A stretch of 64,000 nucleotides of DNA from Casuarius casuarius (Eukaryota; Chordata; Aves; Casuariiformes; Casuariidae). The notes below the pieces were generated by a model. The model did no database searches. It was not told the origin of the DNA and worked only from the letters and a program-made list of their open reading frames with translations. Position 1 is the first letter of the stretch. Every line of letters begins with the position of its first letter. Position numbers and translations under genes: made by a program. Of the stretch, positions 11,386 to 24,150 are shown one piece after another. The stretch spans positions 186,001 to 250,000 of the forward strand of contig PTFA01000312.1 of assembly GCA_003342895.1 (NCBI GenBank), in the 5' to 3' direction.

Positions 11386-14300
11386 GTATAAACTTTAAAT
11401 TATTTTTAAATATTCATCGCAACCTCTGTTTTTTCCTTGCCCTTGTCAGACCTGGCAACCAGGAATAGCACGTGCAGGAGACACTAGGAAGCAGTATGGG
11501 GGTACCCGTTTTTCCTGATGAGACATGCTCCTTTTCTCAAATTTCTAGCATAAGTTCCTGCATGCTAAGGGACTTTGAAGGATTTTCAATTAGGATTTTC
11601 AAAGTTACAGGATGTAAATGTGTTACATTGTCTCTCTCCTCCCCCCAACAGAAAAATCTGCACATAATATGCAGCCTTGAAAAAAAATGGTTGGATTTGC
11701 AAAACTTGACTAAAATATAATCAAGTAATTAGTATGCTTTTACAAAATGACATGTGATGGACTTGTAGGCATTGATGGGTAGGCAGCAATTGAGAAATAA
11801 CTTGATTAACATGTTATAATTGAGAGGAGGCTGATTTACATTACAAAGAAATGTTATCATTAAAAATACATTTGCAACAGAAATATGACATTTAAGTGTT
11901 GCTGCACTATTTGAAAGTTCACTCTTTGAAGATTTTAATTGCTTTTCTGCCAAGTTAATAATATCGTCACCTTAGCTGTGAGGTTTTTTTTTTTTTTCCA
12001 CATAATGCATGATGAAATAGGTGTATGGTCCACACATTGACCTAGACTGTGACTCTGCTTAGTATCATACTGGGAAGTGATTTAATGAATGTCAATAATG
12101 GTGTAACTTTCCCTATGAAAACTTGCTGGTGTAGGTCACTGTCTCACATCTGAGTGAAAATTGGGGTCAAATCCAGTGACAAATCACCTGCATTTAAAAT
12201 ATGGCTTCTCAATTGATTTGCTCATGATTTTTTTCTTAATGCAAAAAGAGGCTCGGGAATTAAAGCAAAGAATACTGAATGACCAGCAAACTGTCTGTAT
12301 ATTTAAACTTGGTTTTGCTTATGAGGTCTTTAATTCAGAAGCACAATCTTCAGCATCAAATGACATCTGAACAAACAACTTCCACCCCTTATTAAATTGT
12401 TTAGAAAAGCAAAGTAATCCCACATTTCATGTGAGAATGTTTTAACCTTCATTTAAGTGTTGCAGATTTTTAGCTGTGTTACAGAAGACCACTACAGAAG
12501 CTGCTGAAATCTATTGTAGCAGTATTCAGGCCCCTTTGGGGTTAAATTCTGTTTTTAACATGCAGACTGGTGTTCTGAGATATATGCCACAACATTCAGT
12601 GCTAGGAAGTCTTTGAAGTGATGGTGCCCAGAAGCAGGTAAGAAGTACCTCAGCGTGAAAGACAGCTTTTGTTCTCCCATAAGCTGAGCCAGATTTCTTT
12701 TCTTCAAGCTCTAGGAGAGGAAACTACTCTAGGTAATAAATTCGCACAGACCTGGTACTCCCTGATAGACAGAACTGTGATTGTATAAGAGGGGGAAAAT
12801 CCCCATTTCTCATGCATACTTGTTGTGCAAAGCATGTATTAATGATCTTGAAGGCAGGGCTCAACTTACCTAAACATATCCCTCTAAAGTGAGATATTAG
12901 TCTGTAAGCAGTGAGCGATGGATACCTTCTAATTCATCTTACCATAAAATAAGCATCTACAATAGGTAAGATGAATTGTTCCTGGCTATTCCTGTCTCTT
13001 TCCACTGAGTTTCGGAGGGCTCTTAAGCAACTTGAATTAGACAGCTAATATTAGGTGATATGAGTACTTTAAAAATATGAATGTTAAAATCGCAACTGTA
13101 TTATGAGACTTAGTTTTGCATGTTTAGACTCATTTTTGAAATCTAGTGTATTCTGTTTTGGTATTTTTTGATAATGAAGCAGCAGCAGAACTCAATAAGC
13201 TAAGCACTGTGAGAGTCTCTGCTGCCAAAGAGCAATATGCAATTAAATATATACTAGCTTTCGTATATGGCATAGGCGGTACTGGAATTTCATTATAAAT
13301 AGCATTCTGTTTTCCTCCTCTTCTTCTCAAAGAGCATTTTTCATGCATTTCCACTTAGTTCATAGATAATACATGACTGTGTATGAAGGAACAGTAGGAG
13401 CTGGTATAATAGACATGATGAAGAAGGGATTTTCATGCATAAGGAGTGCAGTGTAGGAGAGTGGGCTAGGAGATGAAGTCAAGAAGTAAGCAGGAGGTCA
13501 AGATGACTTTCAGACTCTTGTGCTTCAATGGCTCAAAAAGTGTGACATTATTGACAGTGATGGAAGAAAGGAAAAGATAAGAAATAAAAGACTGGGATTT
13601 CATTGTTTACCCTTCCAGTTGTTCAACGTACCTCTGCAGGAGGAGTTTTGAGGAGCCAATAGAGGGGAGAGACCAGGACAAGAGAAATCAGGATCAGCAG
13701 AAGAGCTGAGACACTAAAAGACATGACAATGATGCTGTTGTGAATGAAAGTAGGGAGAGGAGTGATAAAGCAGTATTCACATGCTACATGATTTTCAATA
13801 TTGAAGTAAATCCCCAAAGAGAATACATTTGCTTTTGTGATCTTCTTCCTGTCCACCAGGCGTTCTTCAGTTTTCTGTTCCCAAAAGTCTGAGTGGCAGT
13901 TCTAGACCTGCCATATATTTATAAGCAGCCTTTGGAAGATCTGTCAATCTCATTTTCTGCCTGTAGATGTAAAAATGACAACTCCTAGCTCACCATTTAT
14001 AATGAGCATTAAAATTAGTTTTCCACATTTGTTTCCAGTACAGGATGAAATTTATAAGGTACTGTATCTCTTTATTTTTCAAATCAGAAGAAATCAGAAA
14101 AGATATTTTTGGCAGTCCTAGTCTCTTAGAATTCAGTTAATCTCATTCTAAATCATGCTGTTGCTTGATCTCTTCCTGATGATTAAGAGTAGAATTGAAG
14201 CCATCACTGCCAGAACCTACATCACTAATTCGAGAATGAATCACCATCCACAACACTCTGTATGTCATTACTGCAACTTTAGCCTGTGTCATCTTGAAAG

Positions 14301-17300
14301 CGGAATATATCCAATGCCACCCTCCCTGAAGTTTGAAGCAAAGCATACTAGAGAAACCTTTCCACAATTAAATGGTCTCAAATCCTGAAAATCATTTTGC
14401 CTTTTAAAATACTGATTATCCCATCCTCTCTAGACTTTATCATGAAAAGACTTAATCTAGGAAATCACTGCTTTGCTAGTCTTGTAATGGTCTGTGTCAT
14501 ACAGACTTCAGGTTAACATGATGATATTATTCCCTTACTTTCATAAACTGATAACTCATAGCAGTAATCACATAGCTTGTAGTTTTCTTGGTCTTCAGTT
14601 AGAAGGCAAAGACTGAAATTCAGTTTCACATTTTATATCTAAAATACCTTTAAAACACCTTGTAGTTGTGGGAAGGTTAGAAAAATAATTTCCCAATTAA
14701 AAATTCGATCTCCTTTTTTATCAGTTGTAAGATAGCTCTATGCTAGTTGATGTGAAAAGATGAAAAGTGTTTTAGATATAGGCTGCAGTAAATCCATTCT
14801 GCTTATGCTTGGATACTTGAGATCAGAATCTCATAGATTGGTAAGTTCAAGAGCAGACCTGCAGCTGATATGGTAGGTCAGGCTTTTAGAGTGTATAGTA
14901 AGTAGACTTCACTGGGAAGTACGTGATCACTTGTGTTTGTCTGAAAGAGTATATGCAGTGGAAAATTCCGTCTAATCATGTGTGTAGGACCCAGCCCTTC
15001 TGCCAGTAAAGTCTGCCCGCTGACTTACAGGTCACAGGATAAATAACTTGATTAGCGGCAGAAAGATAAACTTGATGAGGATGTGAACACAAACTCACAG
15101 CTGTTTGATCTCCTCTTTAGAGTCACATAATCTCCTCCTCGTCTAAACGCCTCTGATTTCTCTACTCTTCTAAGTGCTTTAGTATGGGAGGTGCTTGACC
15201 TCCAGAGAAAATGAGAGTGCAGTGCTTTGGCAGCTGGGTGGATGAAGCTTTGCATGAAGATCTTCAGCTTGCTGCAGGTTGGTTAGCTTCTACAGCACGT
15301 ATGTTTTANAAAATGTTCCTGGCAATGGGACCATCTCCTGATCAGTGGTGCTCCATGAATTTGTTACACACTGTGCAGGAAGTAGAGGCCTAAATATTCT
15401 AACTGAACTTTCTTAGATAGTCTCCTTTGATTTCCCTTCACTTAATTTAAGGGAGAGGAGCAGCAAAGAGGAGTAACCTTTATCCCTGAGCACTTTTTTC
15501 TTCTTTTGCAACATAAAATCTTGTTTTAAACATTCATTTTTAAACATGAACATCTCTCATGTCCATGAATTTTGCATAATTACATAATGCAGTGAGCCCA
15601 GTGAAAAAGGTTAGGACTTTAAACATTCATAACTTTATTATTCTTGCAGTAGATTTCAAAGTATAAAAATTGCATCTCGACACACAAGACAAATTAGCTT
15701 TCACTTTAAAATACAATGCAAATCTTTAGTAATCAGTGGATAAATGATATATAAGGCCACTAACATTTTTAAACCTGAGTAATTTAAAGCCTGTGCAATG
15801 ATTTTCTTCCAAAAGTATATTAGCCTTCATGGTGATATTACTGTAAACTATGGAAAAATGCATCCAAAAATGTTTTAAAGAAAATTCTGAAATGACAAAA
15901 AAGACATTTTTGCAATGGATTTTTTTTTACATTACAAGAAAAAAGAAATGAATTAAAGAAGGTGGGACAATACCATGAACTGGTTGTGCTGTGCTATGGT
16001 CCTTGCTCATGACGTGCAGAGAAGACCTTACCTTGTACAATTAGCGTGCCTGCCATGCTAGGAATTGAAGGTGTGTGCNAGCATCTGTTGATAAAATCAT
16101 GGTGTCTCTGCTTTCTTTCTATTCTCTCACTTTTACTTTGTCTCGGTAGTAAGAGATGGTCAGACAACTGCAGGGAGTCAAGTTAGAAGCTGCGTTATTG
16201 GTGTTACTGACGGTGATGTAAGCTAACCTGTTTTACTTTAATTTGCAGTAGGCTTCACTAGTTGGGTTGCTTCAATTAATCAGTTGCCTGAATGTAGGTA
16301 TCTAGTGCCATTTGAGATGCCCTGGTGTGCTCTGCCTTTCCTCCTGCTGCTGGTCCACCAAGATGTGGGTCAGCCTGTGCCATATCTGCCAGCCTTGGGC
16401 AGACACCACAGATGTAATCCAAGACAGCTGAATTGAACCACTCTTCTCATGTCTCAGATGAAAGGTGGTGACTTCCAGCAGAACAGGCAGAATTCATTTG
16501 AAGTGGTTTAGTTTTGTAGTTTGCAATCATTCAACAATCTCTTCAGCCTCTTAGAAATAAGGATGGGAGAGGGTCCTGCCAGGTCACAAGCCTAAGTACT
16601 AAGGAGAACAGAAATTTGTATGTTCCATCTTCAAGTATCATATTAGCATCAAAACAACTCAGCCTGTTGCATGATAGTTTATGACTCTCTGTCCAGGGCA
16701 GAGTACACAGTCATTTTGTTGTTGCAATTTTATTTATTGAGGTCCTAACAACATAAGAGATATTGTAAACTCAAATGTGGAGAGGAAGTAGGGTACTTGA
16801 CAGTGTACCAGGAACATCCATGAAAGGAATAGCACTCACTGCTGGGCACATTTATGTTTTGTTCTTGTTATAAAGGCAAATACCCAGAGGAAGGGAAAAA
16901 ATGGGCTGAGGACCTGTAGTTCTGTGCTGCATCTCAGAGTGGAGCATGGAGTTGCCTTTATTTTGGACCTATGAGGATATTTTGAATGGAAGGTGTTGTT
17001 TATTTGCAAATATCTATCACCTAGTCAGCTGGGTTTTCCCATAATACTTATCACAGTGTAACAACTATCCAAAGCTCTGATTAGAGATTGTTTTGTTTTG
17101 TTGATAAAACCAATTGCCTTCAACGAAGGGTAAGCACACACTTAAACGTTTCCCTGAATAAGATTGCTGTCCTAAAGTGGAACCGTAAGAACTGAATGTT
17201 ATAACTGAGAGCTAAGAAACATTGTCTTCAGAGATCTTTTCTGGTGTTTTTCTGCTCTTTTAGCTTATTCTGCACTTCATGTCTTGCAAATGCTGTAGAG

Positions 17301-19659
17301 ATCTTCTGGTAGATCCATGAAAGGATGTATTACTGATTCATGATCTTCTGTTTTGGAAGGGAGATTTGATAACAGGAAACTCTTGTAGCTCTCAGATGAT
17401 CATCAGCTGTTCAAATGCATTTTCTAATCTAATTATACAGGATAACCAAAAAATATTGGCCTACCCAAAGGACAGTTTCTGGCAAGGACAAAAGTCTGTG
17501 CTGCAACTGGCACTGCACTGTCTTTGGGCTATGATTCTTCTCCTAGGGCAAAGACAGGGCAAAGGTTCACATCTTTTAGGTGCTGACAGTTTGAGCTGTT
17601 CGGACAAGATAGTTGCAGATGATACTGTCAGACCTGAAGATTCCACTTCTGACTGACAGTTTTTATTTATGCTTGCATCAAAAACTGGCAAAAAATATTA
17701 TAAATCAAGTAGGTTGACAAAATACATTCCTTTAAAATTTTCCCATATATTTTGTGTATTCCATACAGTTGATAGCACTGTGGCCAAAATATGTAGAAGA
17801 GACTAGTGGTTTAGGCTGTAACTATATTTTTATGTCCAACTTCAATGCTTTAAAATTTTAGTTTCAGAATGTTTTGAGTGCCTACCCTCAGCTTCCTCTA
17901 GTTAGGCAATCAGTCTCAAGCTACTGCTGAGGGCTCTTACAAATTCTGGAAAAGTTTATGAGATTGGGATTTTGCAGCTTCTATGGGTTTAGGATAGAGC
18001 ACATGCTAAACAGAAATGTGATTTTTAAATTAATCTAACCTGTGCTTGTTGTGCACCAGGTAGCTGCTGGTTCTTTCTGGATCTCAGTAAGAAAGAATGT
18101 CTGCTTGACTCTAGGTATAATATGAGGTTTAATTAGAATATTCAAAGATAAAAGTAGAATAGAAAATTAGGTATTAAATCTTACATCCCTTCTGATGCTG
18201 GGAACCCAGAGATGATGCAGCATGGGACAGACCTCTTGGTCAGGGCATGGCATGCTGCACAGATATTNTCCATGGTGAGGCTCACCAGCATTTTGGTGTT
18301 AGAGCTCTTACAGGTATTTCTTAGAGGAAAACAAGTCTGTTCATCATTTGTACTGTCAAGCAAGGATGTTCACATGAGAACATGCTGCTTCACTTTCAGA
18401 CAAAGACGAGGACATATGAGTGGCATAACGGCCAGCACCAAGGGGGAGCTGCCAATGGGCTCCACCGTTCCGATTAACTGTCTAAGTTTGTCCTGTGGCC
18501 GAGGGATACNTGCAGCTCAGCGCAGGCCTGGACCTGCTCTGGTCACTAACTCCTCGATATACAATAGTCTCCCAGTTAGGATCATTACAGTGCTTCAAGC
18601 CATGCATTTCTTCGGAGTGTTCAGGCTGTGCTAGATATATTTTTTTTCTCAGTATTTTTTTCTATAAGTCTTTTCTTAAATAATTTGTGTGAGCTGCATT
18701 AAGCTTCTTAATAAACTTCTACAAGGATTGATCAAAGTTCAGTTGTAGTTACCTTTTCTCCATATTGAACTAGAAAGCGTACATGAGTTGAAGCAGTATG
18801 TTTAAGTGCCCAGCTTTCTCTTAAAAGAATGGTATTAATATTTTATCATTCTGAAGGAGAAAGCAGTTATTAATATCATCCAAAGGCATTACTAAAATTG
18901 CTGTCTTTTTGGATTTCAAGATTACCATCTGTGTAGCATCAGTAACAGATGTTCTTTTCACCAGAAAAAGGTACATGAAAGCAGTGACAATATGGTTGTA
19001 TAGGCTATTGGATGTACAGACCATTATAGAAGTAATGGAAAAACAGGTAGCAAAGAAGGCAAAACTTTTTGTGGTAAGAGGATCTAAAAAATATTATGTT
19101 CCTAGTTAAACTGGAAAGCTTAATGGTGGAAGTTTTCTCAAGTTGATTCATTGGTAAAGTGGTTCCAGTTTTGTGGAAAAAATGTAATGTTTTTTCAAAA
19201 GTTTGAATTTCACATTTTCCTTGGTTTTTTTTTTTTTGTTTGTTTGGCTTAACTCATACATGTATCTCAAAGTGTCCATGCTTTGTAAATTAAAACTAAA
19301 TTGTTCAGGGGAGAGGCCCTAAAAACGACTGAGAATAAAACTGAAAGCAATTTTCAGAGTATTTCCTAGATTGTTTACTGTATTTGTGTAGCTCTGTTAA
19401 ATGTAATATCTAAGTGTAGGATAATACATAACAAATTATAGTAACTCCATTTTGTTTAGTCAGCTTCTTGCAGTCAGATCTTTATCTTTTATTTGCAATT
19501 AAGGTTTCTATTATAAAAGCTGACATTGTCTTGCACAAGTTTTCCTGATTTCAAAGTATTACATTACCATTCTTTTCCCTCTCTTTTCTTTTTAGCATGA
19601 ACCTATTAATGCAACTAACATTCTCTAAACATTTTTGTTTCCTCCTGATGCTTTTCTAG
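11386..19659 (+). other. MOCOS: MOCOS intron, about 8.3 kb
   Basis: This is the longest intron in the window. It is AT-rich, with a 14-base T run at 11984-11997 and further T runs near 19218-19237. Open frames at 14143-14388, 17366-17691 and 18181-18683 occur on both strands of the same DNA and show no domain, so I treat them as chance. I recognise no exon, RNA gene or clear mobile element. The acceptor is CTTTTCTAG, ending at 19659. Confidence 0.75.
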
Positions 19660-19822
19660 GTTGCAGAATGGCCAGTAGGAAACCAAGGTTTGCTATATGA
19701 CCGTAACTGGATGGTTGTAAATCAGAATGGAATTTGCATAACTCAGAAGCAGGAGCCAAGGTTGTGTCTTGTAAATCCTTCAATTGATCTGAAGCAAAAT
19801 ATTATGGTCATTCAGGCAGAAG
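19660..19822 (+). CDS. MOCOS: MOCOS exon: MOSC_N beta-barrel domain
   Basis: This 163-nt exon is 54 codons plus one base. It encodes VAEWPVGNQGLLYDRNWMVV, then NQNGICITQKQEPRLCLV, and ends in VIQAE. The WPVGNQGLLYDRxWMVV and TQKQEPRLCL stretches are hallmarks of the MOSC_N domain of MOCOS and the related mARC proteins (YDRxW, then QR/KxxPxL). The strong pattern leaves little doubt about the frame. It follows AFE of the previous exon directly. The acceptor AG is at 19658-19659 and the donor GTTAGT at 19823-19828. The last base, G at 19822, joins GC of the next exon to make Gly. Confidence 0.96.
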
Positions 19823-21604
19823 GTTAGTAAATAATATCTTTTTCTCCTCCTTCATTACTGGCGTCAACTTTATAAACGCAGAGATGCATGCACCTACCAA
19901 AATACTGGATGTTGTGTATCCCTGCTAACATAAGGGACAAATTCTGCTACTTCATGTAAGGAAGCCCAGGCTATAATAGCACTGAGTAGTTCCCTAGTGT
20001 GTTGTAGAGGCAGGTGGAGAGAAGACAGTGACTCCCCACTTGCAGTCATAAAGTGGATGCTCAAGGAAGGGATGATGAATTGATAGATGTGGAAATCTGC
20101 TGACTATTCTACTCCTGACATCACAGAGGAAGTCCACCAGCCAGAATGGAGTATTATTGCTGTGAAGGTGAAGGAATAGCTGTCATATGTCCTGGTCAGA
20201 GACCTTCCTATTTTACAGATCTCCTCCTTCCAGAAGTTGTGGGACTATGGTGAAGAGTCTTCAACAGGAATTAGTATCACTGAAATAAGGACCAGACATT
20301 ATCTAGCTCATTAAATACTTGCAGTATTATGTACAATATGCGTGCAAATATTTCATGGTATTTGTTTTTTTCTGGATTCATCAAAACTCTCTTTATTCTC
20401 TCCTTGGGGAAAAAAAGTCTCTATGGAAAGCATTACAGAAAACCCCTTGATACTTGAGGGTACATACTGTTTATTTTTCTAGCAGTGCTGTTAGCACTGA
20501 ACAGTGGAGCAGGTTTGTATTCCACAAAAGTCATTATTAATGCCTAGTTTACATGTGGCTGAATGGTATTTATCATTTCCCTGGGGTCTAACATTTACTC
20601 AGCCTGTATGTCTTAACCATTAATAATATATATGCCTATGATTTCAGCAGCTAGAGCACAACACGGGAACTTACAGTTGGATTTTTCATCCCTTGTTAGA
20701 ACTCCTTTATGGAAGTGTTCCTGGTGGATCTGTAACTACAGTCTTCTTTCCGTACGTTAAATCTGTTGTCCCCTGCAGCTGTCCAAGCACTGTTCATTCT
20801 CCATAAAATTAAGTCTGACCAGTTGATTTCTTTTGCCTGGTGAATTGGAGTAGGTCTGTCAAACATACATGCAGGTACTTCTTCTAGCCTCTTGCAGGTT
20901 TGTGTTTGTTTCAGATCCCAAACACAATCTAATCTCTTTTTATGGATTCTGTATTGGCTCATTGTCACAAACTCTGCCATTTCCCACTCTTCTCTATATA
21001 TTCTTTCTTTAAGAAGCTATTGTTGATTCATTTCAATTCAGTGTGCAGTGCATTTCAACCCACATTTTTGTAGTACAGTTTCATAGCCAGCCTTCTTTGA
21101 AAACATTTCAGTTACAAAGTGCTTCAGAACTCATTATTCCTAGAAAGTAAATTCTTTTCCATCTCACTTCCTTTCTCTTTGTACCTCTTGCTTGTGGATG
21201 CAATGTGAAGTCTTGTCTAAACCTTCTCCATTTATCCTTCACATTTTCAGAACTTCATCTCTGGTGGGCCTTTTGATTGTTTCATTCTGCTCTTCTGCGT
21301 ATTTTCTTCATTTTTTTTCCTGGCTAGTATCACATTGTTCGGGTAAGTGCATATCCATTAGTACGTTTGCCTGGCAATAATGTCTGCATGACATACTTGA
21401 GAGAGTCAGGAAGAAGTTTTCACAGACATAAACAACAGTCAAAGCACCCATTTTTCACTGAGATTTAGTGGCAGTTCAGTCCCTTGCCGTAGTTGATGCC
21501 AGGATGAAATTCACCTTTAAATCCTACATTTTACTTCATGTCATTGTTGGAGATTTCACAGTCACTTAACTTCCCTCATGTGAAAGTGAGAACCATTTCC
21601 ACCT

Positions 21605-21657
21605 AAAAGTGATTGATCAAGTCTGTAGATCACTTTTCCATCCAAAAGTGATTGATC
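21605..21657. repeat. Direct plus inverted repeat cluster
   Basis: AAAAGTGATTGATC occurs at 21605-21618 and again at 21644-21657. Between them GATCACTTTT at 21628-21637 is the reverse complement of AAAAGTGATC. The inverted copy could pair with either direct copy to form a small hairpin. Function is unknown and it is intronic. Confidence 0.75.
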
Positions 21658-22496
21658 GGATCTCCCATGTGCTCTAACAGGAACATGGTTGGCATTTACA
21701 GCTTGTCTTGGTACTGCCAGTATGTAAGAGGGGAGAGTCATTTTATTCTTTGTATAATGAGCCTAGATACCAATCATTCTAGCCAATAAGGTGATCTGGG
21801 TCCTCTTTTTATAACAGCACTTCTATTTTTCACTTTTATAGTGTATTTGCAACCTCTGTTATTTTTTAATGCTTGAGAGAGTGATAATAGCTCTCATTTG
21901 CTTGGAGAGAGTATTCTGGAGGATACTGCTCATAAGATAGCACAGTGATGGGAGCATATGTGAACTGGCAGGTAAGACTCAGCAGATAAATCAATAGGAA
22001 GCTGTTCTAATATTTATTCTGAGTTTTTTCCTCTCACCTGCAGTCTAAACTCATGATTTATTTGTTTGTATTAAATTTTTATTCTTTCTTTTATCCCTTC
22101 AGATATATGAGCCGTTGTTATATCTCCAACTTAAATCATTCTATGGCAGACCAATTTAATTCAACTAGTTGACTCTTTCCTTGGAAGTCTCATGTTAATC
22201 ATTCTTGCTTTTGTCACAGCTCTCTTCAGCCTGTCAATATCTTGTTGCTAATTTAGCGTCTGCAGCTGAATGCTGTGTGTGTAGCTAGAGCAGAGTGCAG
22301 TACAGCGAGGAGCAGTAGCCCTTTGGAGAGCCAGAAGCGCTCTGCCTGCGGCTCGAAGCCTTCACTGGCCTGTGTTGCTGGCTTATCATATTTCAGATTT
22401 GTAGCACTTAGCCTGCTGACTCTGGTCACCTCCAGGGCTCTTCCAGCATTATTGCTTTGCAGGTTTCTCTCTCCCACTGGATGCCTCCCATCTGAA

Positions 22497-22557
22497 CTTT
22501 CCTCAGCTTTATTAGCATGCATCTTTCCTCAGCTTTATTAGCATGCATCTTTCTCAG
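22497..22557. repeat. Exact 26-nt tandem duplication
   Basis: A 26-nt unit starting CTTTCCTCAG and ending GCATGCAT is present twice without mismatch (22497-22522 and 22523-22548). A partial third start, CTTTCTCAG, with one base missing, follows at 22549-22557. It lies in a MOCOS intron. Confidence 0.92.
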
Positions 22558-24084
22558 GTGAGAGTTTTGTTTCCTTCAGCTCCTCCTCTCCTCCCCCTGC
22601 CTGCACAATCCCCTTGTAGAGTTTCTCTGTTCTCTTCAGCACATGATTTCACTGCAGTTATAACCATGAATAGATTTCATTGTCTTGGCCTTTATTGCAC
22701 ATTTCATTGCATTAATGAAGAGGCAAAGGTTATGAAGGCTTTGGTAGGCAGAAAACACTCTCTGGCTAACTCNCATTTCTCTGCCATCTCATCTTTTTCA
22801 GCCTTGTTTCTCTGACCCAGGCAGAACCACATTTGGCCTTAACCAGTGTGGACCTAGGCCTGCGCCTGGGTCTGGGCATGGTGATATGGACATTTCTGGT
22901 GTTGAGGAGTGGATGAAGAGAGTGGCAGTGGTGAAAAAAATTTGCAAAAGCTTTTAGCTATACCTTTACTGCACCTCTTGCTCTGCTTAATGTGAAATCC
23001 CAGTTGCTCCCAGCTGGTCAGATAACACCGATGGTCTGGGTAGCTGCCTTCTTTCTGCTCCCCTGTGAGGAACTGTAACTACTCTACTTTCTCTACTGGT
23101 TTATCTGCTATCAGCTGTGCTTTTGGCAATGTGAGAGCAGACTGTGGCAATGATCTGCATCCAAATCACACTTTGTTGTCTGGAGATGTCTCTNTCCAAC
23201 AGAGAGCACCTAAGGCAACCATGCTCCTGGATTAGATGCCTCTGGTAAGTGCCTAAAGCTAAGTGGGGCAAATTCCACATCGCTGCATTATGCAGCATTC
23301 TTAAAGAACATCTTGCTGTTAATACTGTTAGATTATGAGGAAGACTTTATCTATACCACTTTTAAAACTAATGGGTCTATTCTCTCTCCCCTTCCAGGTT
23401 TCTCCCTGGAGAAATTCCCCCTTTTCATTAGTGAAAAGTTTGTTTATAGCCATTTTATTTCAATGTGTATTAAGTAGACTTGTCAGTATGATTTAGTTTG
23501 ACAGTGACTACTTTAGTAGCTTTTGCTGAATCCTCTCCATGTTGAGAAACTGATTCAGGTTCTTCCTTTAGTCCCTGTTTGTAGGGCATCTCCCTAGCCT
23601 GTGTGACCCTCAGATGGGCAGACCCACTGTCTGACTGATCTAGCTGTGTGATTCTGCCATCCCTGTGATCAGCAAGGGCAGTCAGACTGAGGCTTTAGGC
23701 AAGGCTAAAAATGCTTGAAGGCTTGGTTATGTTCTCTGCCATGCCAGCAGTATTAGTTGCTTTGCATGGCAGTCTGGAAGCTCCAGATATTCCCCTGATT
23801 TCTGAGAGAAGGGGTAAGACACCGGAAAGGGAGGGGAAGTGCTTGTACTTGTTTTCTCAGGGTCTGTTTTTTACTTTAGTGGAGGGAGTGGATCCTTAAT
23901 TTTGAGAAACTGCATTTCTGTATTTTGTCAAATCTTATTTGCTTGGGCTGTGTGGTTATTAACAGGCATCTCTTATTCTTTTTGATGTGAAGATTACAAT
24001 GAACCCTTGCTATAGCAGGACTCACTTAGAGAAAACTAGTGTAATTTTAAATAAGCATCTACGGAGAAAAATAACTTCTTATAT

Positions 24085-24150
24085 CTCGACTCAGTCTTGC
24101 TTCCACTGAAGTCAATGGTTAGACTCCCAGTGACTTAAAAGAGGGCAGGA
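24085..24150 (+). repeat. Degraded amniote repeat core
   Basis: CCACTGAAGTCAATGGTTAG, followed by ACTCCCAGTGACTTAAAAG and GGGCAGGAGC, resembles the amniote repeat words 'CACTGAAGTCAATGG', 'ACTCCCACTGACTTCA' and 'GGGAGCAGG'. The half-palindromic arrangement (GAAGTCAATGG, then CAGTGACTT) fits. Family name not assigned. Confidence 0.45.
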
